64,000 bases of DNA from G020353115 sp964640125 (GTDB lineage: Bacteria > Bacteroidota > Bacteroidia > Bacteroidales > VadinHA17). The notes under the pieces were generated by a model, which was given only the letters and a program-made list of their open reading frames with translations, was not told the DNA's origin and did no database searches. This document shows positions 23,834 through 32,600 of this stretch, piece after piece (position 1 is the stretch's first letter; each line of letters begins with the position of its first letter). The stretch spans positions 1-64,000 of the forward strand of contig CAZXGG010000010.1 in assembly GCA_964640125.1 (NCBI GenBank). The letters run 5' to 3'. Both the position numbers and the translations under genes were made by a program.

Positions 23834-26131
23834 TTGATGGAGAAAGATGCAATAGCTGATTTTATTCTGAAAAACTACGGTCTGCAAGGAGACATTATCC
23901 CCCTGGGTAGTTACATTGACACGAATTTCATGCTTGTAACGGATCAGGGGAATAAGTACATCTTCAAACTCTCATCTCCAACCGACTCAATAGAATTTCT
24001 AAAGGAGCAAAGCAGGATCCTGGTTGCCCTTGCCAGCAAACTGGGTCCGGGCAGGCATGTCCCCTGTGTGGTTCCATCCCGGGATAACCTGGAAATTGTG
24101 CCTTATAAGGCATCCGATGGAAAAACAGTAAATGGCCGGTTACTCAGTTTCATCGAAGGGGAATTTTTTGCAAACGTGGCTCATTCATCCAAAATCCTGT
24201 CTGATCTCGGAGTATTTCTTGGAGAAATGGATCAGATCCTTCAAAAAGAAACAACATCCCATATTGCAGATCGCAAGCTTTTCTGGGACCTTCAGAACTT
24301 TCCCGATATCGAAGAGTATATCATTTGCATTGAAGAGGTTTCTATTCGCCGGTTAGTCCGTTATTTTCTTCTTCAATTTCGTAGCATTGTACAACCGGTT
24401 TTACGGGATTTACGAAAACAGGTCATTCATTGTGATGCAAACGACTGGAACCTGCTGATCAGGGAAGGCAGGGTTACCGGTATCATTGATTTTGGAGACA
24501 TGGTTTTCTCTCAGACCGTCAATGAATTGGCGATTGCTCTGACTTATGCAATCATGGGCACGAAAGATCTCATAGGCACGGCTATTGAGGTAATCAGGGG
24601 ATATCATTCCGTTTTACCACTCGAGGAAAGAGAAATCCGGTTGCTCTATTATCTCATTGCAACCAGGTTGTCAATCAGTCTCTGCATGTCAGCCCGGACA
24701 AAAAAAGCAGATCCATCCAATAAACACGCTTCCATCAGTGAAAAATCCGCCATTGATCTCTTAACCCGGTGGATTAAAATCAGCCCGCTACATACAACGA
24801 ACAGGTTCATGGAAGCGTGCGGATATTCCCTACCCGGGGAAGGAGATCATACCTTGCAATTGAAAAAACGTCAAACGTTCATAAGTTCCGCCCTCAGCCT
24901 GAGCTATGACAAACCAATCCGGATGGTGAAAGCAGCATTTCAGTACATGTACGATGACCGGGGATATACCTACCTCGATTGTGTTAATAACATTTGTCAT
25001 GTTGGACATTGCCATCCAAGGGTGGTGGAAGCAGGACAGAAGCAGATGGCACACCTGAATACAAACACACGGTACATTTATGATGAGCTGAACAGGTATG
25101 CTGAAAAGCTCTGTTCCACTTTCCCCGATAAACTGAACAAAGTTTTCTTTGTAAACTCGGGAAGCGCAGCAACTGACCTGGCATTGCGATTAGCCAGAAC
25201 CCACACAAAACGGGAAAATATAATTGTCGTAGACCATGCCTACCATGGGAATACATCCTCGGCAATTGAGATCAGCCCCTACAAGTTTAATGGGAAGGGT
25301 GGCATGGGTTGTGTTCCCACAACGCTTAAAACGATGATACCAGACACCTTCCGGGGGAGGTACCGGAAGGACAATCCAGATGCCGGGTATAAATACGCTG
25401 CTGATGTTGAAGATATCATCGGGAGATCAGAACAGCAGGGGAAACATGTTGCTGCTTTTATCTGCGAATCCATCATTGGTTGCGGGGGCCAGGTAATGTT
25501 ACCTCCGGGTTATCTTCAGGAAGTATACCGGATGACAAGAGAAAACGGGGGGATTTGCATTGCAGATGAAGTGCAGGTTGGATTTGGCCGGGTGGGATCA
25601 GCTTTCTGGGGATTTGAACTTCAGAATGTTGTGCCGGATATTGTTATCCTGGGCAAACCGATGGGCAATGGACATCCCCTGTCAGCTGTGGTGACAACCA
25701 AAACCATAGCCCGTTCGTTCGAAAATGGAATGGAATTCTTCAGCTCTTTTGGTGGAAACCCGGTTTCCTGTGCTATTGGAGAGGCAGTTCTCGATGTGAT
25801 CATGGAAGAAAAACTCCGGGAGAATGCGTTGGAAACAGGGAGTTTTTTACAATCCGGATTGATTGAAATGCAAAGAAAATATCCAATAATTGGAGATGTC
25901 AGGGGATCCGGACTATTTATTGGTATCGAATTTGTGTTGGATAGAGAAAGCCTTAAACCGGCTACAAGTGAGACCAAAAGAATTGTTGAGGAGATGAAGA
26001 AAAGGAAAATTCTGGTAAGTACGGATGGCCCTTACCAGAATGTGATTAAATTTAAGCCCCCAATGGTTTTTTCCCTCGGGAATGCAGGCTGTTTTTTAAA
26101 TAACCTTGCTGATGTTCTCAAGAAATTTTAA
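23834..26131 (+). CDS. Phosphotransferase-aminotransferase class III fusion
   Basis: A 765-residue two-domain enzyme. Residues about 10-320 are an APH/choline-kinase-type phosphotransferase: GNKYIFKL beta strand, catalytic loop VIHCDANDWNLL with His199 and Asp201, and metal-binding IIDFGD with Asp219. Residues about 340-765 are a class III PLP aminotransferase or phospholyase: FVNSGSAATDLALRLAR, ICESIIGCGGQVMLPPGYL, IADEVQVGFGRVG and a Schiff-base Lys608 in ILGKPMGNGHPLS. This fusion occurs in enzymes that phosphorylate an amino alcohol or hydroxylysine and then release phosphate by PLP chemistry (AGXT2L/PHYKPL-like). The substrate here is not proven. The 36-base gap to the upstream gene suggests a shared transcript. 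Confidence 0.88.
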   Translation: MMEKDAIADFILKNYGLQGDIIPLGSYIDTNFMLVTDQGNKYIFKLSSPTDSIEFLKEQSRILVALASKLGPGRHVPCVVPSRDNLEIVPYKASDGKTVNGRLLSFIEGEFFANVAHSSKILSDLGVFLGEMDQILQKETTSHIADRKLFWDLQNFPDIEEYIICIEEVSIRRLVRYFLLQFRSIVQPVLRDLRKQVIHCDANDWNLLIREGRVTGIIDFGDMVFSQTVNELAIALTYAIMGTKDLIGTAIEVIRGYHSVLPLEEREIRLLYYLIATRLSISLCMSARTKKADPSNKHASISEKSAIDLLTRWIKISPLHTTNRFMEACGYSLPGEGDHTLQLKKRQTFISSALSLSYDKPIRMVKAAFQYMYDDRGYTYLDCVNNICHVGHCHPRVVEAGQKQMAHLNTNTRYIYDELNRYAEKLCSTFPDKLNKVFFVNSGSAATDLALRLARTHTKRENIIVVDHAYHGNTSSAIEISPYKFNGKGGMGCVPTTLKTMIPDTFRGRYRKDNPDAGYKYAADVEDIIGRSEQQGKHVAAFICESIIGCGGQVMLPPGYLQEVYRMTRENGGICIADEVQVGFGRVGSAFWGFELQNVVPDIVILGKPMGNGHPLSAVVTTKTIARSFENGMEFFSSFGGNPVSCAIGEAVLDVIMEEKLRENALETGSFLQSGLIEMQRKYPIIGDVRGSGLFIGIEFVLDRESLKPATSETKRIVEEMKKRKILVSTDGPYQNVIKFKPPMVFSLGNAGCFLNNLADVLKKF

Positions 26132-26143
26132 TTGTTGTTATTC

Positions 26144-26617
26144 ATGAAACTATTTCGAATTTCATTCCCGGCTTTTGTATTGCTTTTTTTTATGGTTTCA
26201 GCTGATTTGGCAGAGACTACCGTTGTGATTCAATTCCATAATATCAGGGGTGAGGAGGGAAACATGTTGATTTCGATGTATGACGCTCCGAACCAATTCC
26301 CATACCAACCAAAGTGGAAGTACTTGATATCAAAATCCAGGTTAATGGAGCAGGGTAACCGGTTTCACATCAAAGAAGTTAAATCCGGGAAGTACGCCAT
26401 TGCTATTTTCGATGATGAAAACTGTGATACGGTTATGCAAAAGAATTTCCTGGGTATACCAAAAGAGGGCTACGGGTTTTCAAACAATCCGAAACCGTCC
26501 ATCAAAGGAGCTCCTGCTTTTGATGACTGTATGTTTGCTGTAAGTGAAGGGGCAGAGAACCTCGTGGAGATTGAGCTGCAATATCTATTCAGAAAGCCGG
26601 ATGAAGAGATTCATTAG
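26144..26617 (+). CDS. DUF2141 secreted protein
   Basis: A 157-residue protein from the ATG at 26144; a TTG twelve bases earlier would abut the previous stop. The signal peptide (about 1-26) is KLFRISFPAFVLLFFMVSADLA. The mature part shows the DUF2141 pattern: TTVVIQFHNIRGEEGNMLISMY, SGKYAIAIFDDENCDTVMQKNFLGIPKEGYGFSNNP, and AFDDCMFAV. DUF2141 proteins are small periplasmic or secreted beta-sandwiches of unknown function. The gene follows the fusion enzyme by 12 bases and precedes the sulfatase by 38, so all three are likely co-transcribed. Confidence 0.85.
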   Translation: MKLFRISFPAFVLLFFMVSADLAETTVVIQFHNIRGEEGNMLISMYDAPNQFPYQPKWKYLISKSRLMEQGNRFHIKEVKSGKYAIAIFDDENCDTVMQKNFLGIPKEGYGFSNNPKPSIKGAPAFDDCMFAVSEGAENLVEIELQYLFRKPDEEIH

Positions 26618-26655
26618 ACCGGGTCAGTAATACTCAAAACAAAACAGGATCAGCA

Positions 26656-28143
26656 ATGAAAAATAATTATTTGTTCAGAACAGGATTCAGTAGTATGCTG
26701 CCATTGATCTTCATGGCACTCATTCTCTTCTCCTGTACCAGGCAGGAGGATATTCGGTTGCCCAACGTAGTCATCATTTTCATTGATGATATGGGGTATG
26801 GGGATATTGGATCATTTGGCGCAACGGAGTATGCTACACCGCACCTTGACAGGTTAGCATCGGAGGGAATGCGGTTCACCAATTTTTATGCAGCACAGGC
26901 TGTTTGTAGTGCCTCACGGGCTGCGTTGCTTACCGGGTGCTATCCGAATCGCATTGGAATTTCCGGTGCGTTGGGACCAAATGCCAGGGTGGGTATCCAC
27001 GATGATGAGGAGACAATCGCAGAACTCTTGAAGAACAAAGGGTACGCAACTGGTGTCTTTGGAAAATGGCACCTGGGGCACCATGTACAATTCCTGCCGC
27101 TTCAACATGGATTTGATGAATACCTGGGACTGCCCTACTCCAATGACATGTGGCCGGTTTACTACGATGGGGGAGCAATCAGCGATAGTTCCATCAATCC
27201 CCATCGCAGAAATTACCCGGTTCTTCCCCTGATTGAAGGAAACGAAAAGATTGAAGAGATCAGGACACTTGATGACCAGGCAAAACTGACGACCCTCTAT
27301 ACGGAACGTGCGGTTGATTTTATCCGGCGGCACCAGGGTGAACCATTCTTCCTCTATCTTCCCCATACCATGGTTCATGTTCCACTGGGCGTATCGGAAA
27401 AATTCAAAGGGAAAAGCGAACAGGGATTGTTCGGTGATGTGGTAATGGAAGTAGACTGGTCCGTCGGACAGGTGATAAATACATTAAAAGAACTGGGGCT
27501 CGATAAGAACACACTGGTCCTGTTCACCAGCGACAATGGTCCCTGGCTCAATTACGGGAATCACGCAGGTTCAACCGGTGGACTCAGAGAAGGCAAAGGA
27601 ACCAGTTTTGAAGGGGGACAGCGTGTTCCCTGCATTGTACGCTGGCCCGGCGTAACAGAAGCCGGAACAATAAGCAATAAAATGGCTTCAACCATTGACA
27701 TACTGCCGACACTGGCTGAAATAACCGGATCACCATTGCCTGACCATATCATCGATGGTGTAAGCATACTACCCTTGCTCCGGGGAGATGAAACGGCAAA
27801 TCCACGGGACCACTTTTACTATTACTACCAGCGAAACTCACTGGAGGCTGTAAGGAAAGATCATTGGAAGCTGGTATTGCCTCATACTCATCGAACCTAT
27901 GAAGGAGTATTGCCCGGAAACGATGGATTTCCCGGTCCCTATGCATGGAAGGAGGCAGAATACGCGCTTTATGACCTCAGAAGGGATCCGGGAGAACGGT
28001 ACGATGTAAAGGATCTTTATCCGGAAATCGTTGCAGAACTGGAAACCCTGGTCGAAAAAGCCCGGCAAGACCTGGGCGATGACCTGACCGAACGGACCGG
28101 AAAGAATGTGCGGGAGATTGGCAGGCTGGAGGATGATGAATGA
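26656..28143 (+). CDS. Exported arylsulfatase A-like sulfatase
   Basis: A 495-residue lipoprotein. The signal ends LILFSCTRQ, so the Cys near 27 is lipidated. The sulfatase fold shows metal ligands in PNVVIIFIDDMGYGD, the formylglycine motif AVCSASRAALLTG (Cys84-Ser-Ala-Ser-Arg88), GKWHLGHHVQFLP, HTMVHVPLG and TSDNGPW. It should hydrolyse a sulfate ester outside the cytoplasm after conversion of Cys84 by a maturase, which is not in the window. Members of this branch resemble arylsulfatase A and some heparan or chondroitin desulfatases; the substrate is open. It is third in the apparent operon with the fusion enzyme and DUF2141 gene. Confidence 0.9.
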   Translation: MKNNYLFRTGFSSMLPLIFMALILFSCTRQEDIRLPNVVIIFIDDMGYGDIGSFGATEYATPHLDRLASEGMRFTNFYAAQAVCSASRAALLTGCYPNRIGISGALGPNARVGIHDDEETIAELLKNKGYATGVFGKWHLGHHVQFLPLQHGFDEYLGLPYSNDMWPVYYDGGAISDSSINPHRRNYPVLPLIEGNEKIEEIRTLDDQAKLTTLYTERAVDFIRRHQGEPFFLYLPHTMVHVPLGVSEKFKGKSEQGLFGDVVMEVDWSVGQVINTLKELGLDKNTLVLFTSDNGPWLNYGNHAGSTGGLREGKGTSFEGGQRVPCIVRWPGVTEAGTISNKMASTIDILPTLAEITGSPLPDHIIDGVSILPLLRGDETANPRDHFYYYYQRNSLEAVRKDHWKLVLPHTHRTYEGVLPGNDGFPGPYAWKEAEYALYDLRRDPGERYDVKDLYPEIVAELETLVEKARQDLGDDLTERTGKNVREIGRLEDDE

Positions 28144-28218
28144 CGAAAAAAGAGCTTTTTACGATCCAGATAAACAGAGGGTATGATATATCAAGCTCGC
28201 ATTTAATAGCTTACCAAC

Positions 28219-29103
28219 ATGATCAAAGCACGCTCCAAAACAGGGTCTCTTTTTATCTGTTTCGTGAGTTATTTCATCACGCTTGGTTTTTGTATCCTTA
28301 TCCTGCGACATACAGACAGGGGTAATCCATTGGTTAATGCTGCAATCCTGGATCTATTTGCCACACTCCTGATTTTTGCTGTGAGCTATACGTTTAACAA
28401 TTCCAGCCTCTATGATCCATACTGGAGTGTAGCTCCCTTCCCCATTCTCCTGTATTGGAGCCTTTCAACAGGAAGTGACATGTTCATCTTGCGGCAAATG
28501 ATCATACTGGTACTCGTGTTATTCTGGGGAAGCCGCTTAACGTACAACTGGATCAGACGCTGGAAAGGGCTGCAGGATGAAGACTGGCGCTATGTCAATT
28601 TTCGAAAGAAGTTTCCACGCTCTTACTGGATCGTAAGTCTTTTTGGGATCCATCTATTGCCCACGATTACGGTTTTTTTAGCCTGCCTCTCCATCTACCC
28701 GGCAATTGTTTTCAAACCCGATTCCCTGGATCTGTTCGATCTGGTTGCCATTGGGGTAACCCTCTGTGCCATATTGATCGAAACCATTGCTGACGAGCAG
28801 TTGAGGAAATTCCTGCTCAGACCAACCGGTCAATCCTTTTTATCATCCGGATTGTGGAAGTACTCCAGGCACCCGAACTATTTTGGTGAAGTCCTGTTCT
28901 GGTTCGGGTTGTTCCTCTTTTCTTACGAATCAGGTTCCTTCTACTGGTGGACCCTTCCAGGCCCGTTCGGTATGGTCGCACTCTTTCTTTTTGTCAGTGT
29001 GCCCATGATCGATAAACGAATGCTGCAAAGAAAAGAGGGATATGCAACGTATATGAGAAATACCTCGGGATTGGTTTTATGGTTTGTTAAGAAGATTGAG
29101 TAA
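28219..29103 (+). CDS. DUF1295 (steroid 5-alpha-reductase fold) membrane protein
   Basis: A 294-residue polytopic protein with about seven membrane helices. The conserved C-terminal motif WKYSRHPNYFGEVLFWFGLF and the preceding ADEQLRKFL are the DUF1295 signature, related to isoprenylcysteine methyltransferases and 5-alpha reductases. An internal tract DEDWRYVNFRKKFPRSYW is also typical. It probably acts on a lipid-like substrate in the inner membrane using NADPH or SAM; the chemistry is not assigned. It starts at the ATG at 28219, 75 bases after the sulfatase stop. It is followed by a repeat-rich spacer. Confidence 0.85.
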   Translation: MIKARSKTGSLFICFVSYFITLGFCILILRHTDRGNPLVNAAILDLFATLLIFAVSYTFNNSSLYDPYWSVAPFPILLYWSLSTGSDMFILRQMIILVLVLFWGSRLTYNWIRRWKGLQDEDWRYVNFRKKFPRSYWIVSLFGIHLLPTITVFLACLSIYPAIVFKPDSLDLFDLVAIGVTLCAILIETIADEQLRKFLLRPTGQSFLSSGLWKYSRHPNYFGEVLFWFGLFLFSYESGSFYWWTLPGPFGMVALFLFVSVPMIDKRMLQRKEGYATYMRNTSGLVLWFVKKIE

Positions 29104-29326
29104 TGAGAAGTGAGTGGTGAGTATTGAGTTATTAGAAATAGGTACTCAGACCTAGGTCCTGGGTGCTCGGTAAAAGATTGGAATACATTTTTAGCTCCGT
29201 AGGCCGTGCCTGCCCTCCTGCGGCGGGTAAACCCTGCCAGTCCGGCAGGCTGGCGGCAGGCAGAAGCGAAATATTGGTAGACGTCAAACAACAATTCCGA
29301 TATTGTATCGGACATTTTTGCATGTA

Positions 29327-29476
29327 GAGGCTGTCTCAAGAGTAAATATAAAAAGTTTCACGCAGAGAACGCAGAGAACTGCAAAGTACGCAAAAGTCTA
29401 ATTATTAGGCATATAATCTTTGCGATCTTTGCGAACTTAGCGTGAAATCATCTCTTTGTGTATTTTTGACAGCCCC
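29327..29476. repeat. About 150 bp inverted-repeat element
   Basis: The ends ggctgtc (29329-29335, within tagaggctgtctcaagag) and gacagcc (29468-29474, within ttttgacagcccctg) are inverted. Inside is a longer palindromic core with tttcacgc (29356-29363) and gcgtgaaa (29440-29447), the tandem cgcagagaacgcagagaac, and complementary gcaaagtacgcaaaag/cttttgcgatctttgcg stretches. The ggctgtc end resembles those of some IS1182-like or related elements, which is inference. It abuts the 3' end of the gene remnant. Confidence 0.6.
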
Positions 29477-29478
29477 TG

Positions 29479-29697
29479 CTTCCCAAACGGAAAGCCAATC
29501 TGCAGTTCTACTAAAAGGTAAAAACGGACAGCCGGTGTTTTCGGGCTGTGCCAGGGTTGTCCGAGTTCGTCTTCAAGGTAATATCCATGTTTTGTTGGAT
29601 AAGCTATTCCGGCCACACTACCTAAATTCATTGACCGGCGGGACTTAAAAAGCCATTTGTGACCAAAAGCAAAAATACCTGGTCCGTCTGCTCTTGT
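29479..29697 (-). pseudogene. C-terminal remnant of an outer-membrane beta-barrel protein
   Basis: Open frame on the minus strand from 29697 after an in-frame TAA (29698-29700). It encodes GPGIFAFGHKWLFKSRRS, MNLGSVAGIAYPTKHGYYLE and FYLLVELQIGFPFGKQG, alternating hydrophobic strands ending like the last strands of a Bacteroidota outer-membrane barrel. No start, signal peptide or N-terminal domain exists upstream, so only the C-terminus is left. An ATG (29629-29631) could start a 64-residue frame but the similarity extends upstream. Its 3' end borders the element at 29327-29476, whose insertion may have displaced the original end. Confidence 0.55.
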
Positions 29698-29806
29698 TTA
29701 TGTTTGTAAAAAACATATTACCTTTAGTTATTTCAGTAAACTTACAAATCTTTATCCTTACTGCATTCTTAAGACGGCATATAAACTCCCAAAAAACAGT
29801 AATCCA

Positions 29807-30304
29807 TTGATAAAAACTTCTACAGACAAGCTCCTGAAATACAGCCTCGGACACATGTTACCACCCATTGCGGTCTACATGGGATATTTTTTTATGCTGG
29901 TTGGTATTCCAAGTACTATTTTCGGGAATCCTTTTCTCGGGGGAGGTATAATTCTGTTGGGAATGTTTATCAGTTTTACTTTTCGGGGAGTGATCATTGA
30001 TGTGCAGAAAAGGGAAGTGTTAACCTATACCAGCATTATCTGGATAAAAAGAGACAAACAGGTAAAGAACCTGGATGATTACAGGATCATTACGGTGAAC
30101 CGATCCTCCATGAGCTACCGTTCCTATAGCTGGTCGAACCGGTCGGCTGTCTTTACCAATTACTATTATACCCTCTTCCTGTCAAAAGACACAAACAAAA
30201 AAGGAATTCCGGTAGCTACGTTTAAAAAGAGGGAAACAGCCCTGGAGGAGGCACAGAAACTGGAGAAATTGTTTGATCTGAGACTGCAGGCAACAAGGAT
30301 GTAA
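29807..30304 (+). CDS. Small membrane protein with possible PH-like domain
   Basis: A frame of 165 residues if the TTG at 29807-29809 is the start; the first ATG inside is at codon 17. Two hydrophobic segments (about 19-35, PPIAVYMGYFFMLVGIP, and 42-60, FLGGGIILLGMFISFTF) are followed by a soluble part beginning GVIIDVQKREVLTYTSIIWIKR, ending KRETALEEAQKLEKLFDL, a layout like bacterial PH-domain membrane proteins. The start is uncertain. No family can be named with confidence. Confidence 0.55.
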   Translation: MIKTSTDKLLKYSLGHMLPPIAVYMGYFFMLVGIPSTIFGNPFLGGGIILLGMFISFTFRGVIIDVQKREVLTYTSIIWIKRDKQVKNLDDYRIITVNRSSMSYRSYSWSNRSAVFTNYYYTLFLSKDTNKKGIPVATFKKRETALEEAQKLEKLFDLRLQATRM

Positions 30305-30569
30305 CTTCTCTGTTGGTAGAATTTGCAGATCGATTTTTTTCTAATTGAGTATTCGGTTTTCGCCTGCCATACGGCAGGTAAAGTTACGAAACCAATATCG
30401 TTAGTCGCCTGCCCAGCCGGCAGGCTGGGTAAAGAAGTTCGGGTTGCAGCTAGTTAATCGGTATTGGTAACGATACTCCCCCGATTGAAAGAAATTACTT
30501 TGATCCTTTGGATAGTTGTATAATGAGTTTATTTAATTATAGTATGTTTGTTTAACAAAACCGTTGATT

Positions 30570-31541
30570 ATGCACTTTCTACATCCTCACCTCCTTCGGG
30601 CCGGCATCTTTTTGATTTTTACCGGTTTATTGCATTTATCCTGTAATCGTGCAGAAGAACAGACTCCACCGGAGGACAGGCCATACCTTTTTGTATTGGG
30701 AACCAGTCAGGACGGGGGATTCCCCCAGGCCGGATGCAGCAGGGAGTGCTGCAGGAATGCCTGGGAAAATCCGGAAATCAGACGGCTGGTTGCCTGCATC
30801 GCTATTGTCGATCCGCTGGATGGGAAGCAATGGATCATCGATGCAACACCTGACTTCAGGGAACAATTTTTCAAGCTGGGACAGATTTCAGGAAATTACG
30901 GCAGGCAGTCGATAACAGGTATCATTCTCACCCATGCCCATATCGGACACTATACCGGTCTGATACACCTGGGCAGGGAGGTAATGGGAACAGAGAATAT
31001 CCCGGTGTATGCCATGCCAAGTATGAAAAAATTCCTGATGGAAAATGGTCCCTGGAACCAGCTGGTAACCCTGAAAAATATCGAGATTCAACCCATGAAG
31101 AGTGATTCCTCCATTCAACTGAACGAAAGGATCTCAATTACTCCAATCCTGGTCCCCCACAGGGATGAATATTCTGAAACCGTGGGGATACTGATTGAAA
31201 GTGATCAGAAAAAAGTCCTCTATATTCCTGATATCGACAAATGGGCAGACTGGGAAAGGGATATATGCACAATGATTTCATCGGTTGATATAGCTTTTCT
31301 GGATGGTACCTTTTACCGGAATGGGGAGATTCCCGGCAGGGATATGAGTGAAATCCCCCATCCCTTCATCGTAGAGAGTTTTAAACAATTTGAAGAACTT
31401 TCACCCGCAGACAGATCAAAAGTTCATTTTATCCATTTTAACCACACCAACCCTGTTGTTATTGAGGGGAGCGAACCCTATAGAGAAGTGTATAATAAAG
31501 GATTTAACATTACCAGGGAAGGACAAATAGTAATCTTTTAA
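30570..31541 (+). CDS. PqqB-like MBL-fold lipoprotein
   Basis: A 323-residue protein from the ATG at 30570; a TTG two codons upstream is not needed. The signal with lipobox LLHLSC gives Cys25. The N-terminal core LFVLGTSQDGGFPQAGCSREC followed by CRNAW resembles PqqB, and the metallo-beta-lactamase motif is THAHIGHYTGL with His122, His124 and His127; the canonical Asp of HxHxDH is Gly126. A later segment ALFLDGTFYRNGE-like (VDIAFLDGTFYRN) and FIHFNHTNP complete the fold. PqqB-like proteins in other bacteria help make PQQ or act as hydrolases. No pqq genes are here, and export suggests a different role. It precedes the dehydrogenase gene by 12 bases. Confidence 0.82.
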   Translation: MHFLHPHLLRAGIFLIFTGLLHLSCNRAEEQTPPEDRPYLFVLGTSQDGGFPQAGCSRECCRNAWENPEIRRLVACIAIVDPLDGKQWIIDATPDFREQFFKLGQISGNYGRQSITGIILTHAHIGHYTGLIHLGREVMGTENIPVYAMPSMKKFLMENGPWNQLVTLKNIEIQPMKSDSSIQLNERISITPILVPHRDEYSETVGILIESDQKKVLYIPDIDKWADWERDICTMISSVDIAFLDGTFYRNGEIPGRDMSEIPHPFIVESFKQFEELSPADRSKVHFIHFNHTNPVVIEGSEPYREVYNKGFNITREGQIVIF

Positions 31542-31553
31542 TTACATATTTCT

Positions 31554-32600
31554 ATGAAAGCACTCACCTTTCAGGGTATCCGGAAGATAGTATTCCGGGA
31601 GGTACCGGATCCGATAATTCTCCATCCAACAGATGTTATCATAAAGAACATTTATTCAGCCGTTTGTGGATCAGACCTTCATGTATACCACGGGCGGGAA
31701 ACAGGAATTGATCCCGGTACGGTGATGGGGCATGAATTTGTTGGTGAGATCATTGAAACGGGATCAGATGTCCAAAGGTTCACAACAGGCGATCATGTCA
31801 TCAGTCCGTTTACAACCAATTGTGGTGAATGTTTTTTCTGCAGGAATGGAATGACAGCCCGGTGTGTTCATGGACAACTGTTCGGATGGGTAGAGAATGG
31901 CAGCGGACTGCAGGGTGTTCAGGCTGAGTTTGTCAGGGTGCCGCTTGCCGATTCAACGCTCGTGAAGTATCCCGGACATATTCCAGCGGAAAAAGCCATG
32001 CTGGCGGGAGATATTCTCTCCACGGGATATTACTGTGCAGATATGGCAAAGGTAAACCGGGATGGAAGCTATGCCGTGCTTGGTTGCGGACCCGTGGGGT
32101 TACTGGCGATCATGAGTGCAATTGAAATGGGAGCCGGGAAAATATGGGCAATTGATTCCATTCCCTATCGCCTGGAATCAGCTGGCTCTCTTGGTGCCGA
32201 ACCGGTTAATCTCAAAAACGGATCACCGATTGACAAGATCATGAACAGCACAAAGGGTGTTGGAGTGGATGCGGTGATGGAAGCCGTGGGTAGCCACGAA
32301 GCCACGAAACTTGCCTACGAACTGGTACGGCCAGGAGGCATTATCTCCACTGTAGGTGTTCATACCGATCACCAGTTTGCTTTCTCCCCTATTCAGGCAT
32401 ATGATAAAAACATTACCTTTAAAATTGGCCGCTGCCCTGCTCGGTTCTATATGGAGAAGCTCTTGAAGAAAATGGAAGAAGATAAGTTTGACCTGGACAG
32501 GATACTTACTCACCGGTATCCCCTTTCAGCTGGTGAAAAAGCATACAAGGTTTTTGACAGGAAGGAAGATGATTGTTTGAAAATAATTCTCGAGACATGA
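31554..32600 (+). CDS. Zinc-dependent alcohol dehydrogenase
   Basis: A 348-residue medium-chain dehydrogenase. Catalytic zinc ligands are Cys38 in AVCGSDLHVY and the His-Glu of GHEFVGEI. The structural zinc cluster is CGECFFCRNGMTARC (about 88-102). The NAD binding fold starts YAVLGCGPVGLLAIM. The short C-terminal half and the GNGMTARCVHG loop point to a polyol or sorbitol/threonine-type member; the substrate is not assigned. The stop overlaps the start of the next gene (ATGA), so they are translationally coupled. It follows the PqqB-like gene by 12 bases. Confidence 0.9.
   Translation: MKALTFQGIRKIVFREVPDPIILHPTDVIIKNIYSAVCGSDLHVYHGRETGIDPGTVMGHEFVGEIIETGSDVQRFTTGDHVISPFTTNCGECFFCRNGMTARCVHGQLFGWVENGSGLQGVQAEFVRVPLADSTLVKYPGHIPAEKAMLAGDILSTGYYCADMAKVNRDGSYAVLGCGPVGLLAIMSAIEMGAGKIWAIDSIPYRLESAGSLGAEPVNLKNGSPIDKIMNSTKGVGVDAVMEAVGSHEATKLAYELVRPGGIISTVGVHTDHQFAFSPIQAYDKNITFKIGRCPARFYMEKLLKKMEEDKFDLDRILTHRYPLSAGEKAYKVFDRKEDDCLKIILET

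Larger units (their letters stand above)
29104..29806. other. 703 bp spacer with repeat element and gene remnant
   Basis: No intact gene. It contains, in order, a degenerate gagtggtgagt and ggtcctgggtgctcgg tract (29107-29165, also seen near 10450 and 50225), a GC-rich palindromic block (29196-29264), a mobile element with inverted ends (29327-29476), a minus-strand remnant of an outer-membrane protein (29479-29697), and about 100 bp of unassigned AT-rich sequence. Confidence 0.55.

Noticed and set aside
28140..28325. Plus-strand 61-codon frame between sulfatase and DUF1295
   Set aside because: It overlaps the true start region of the DUF1295 gene in another frame and has no homology-like features.
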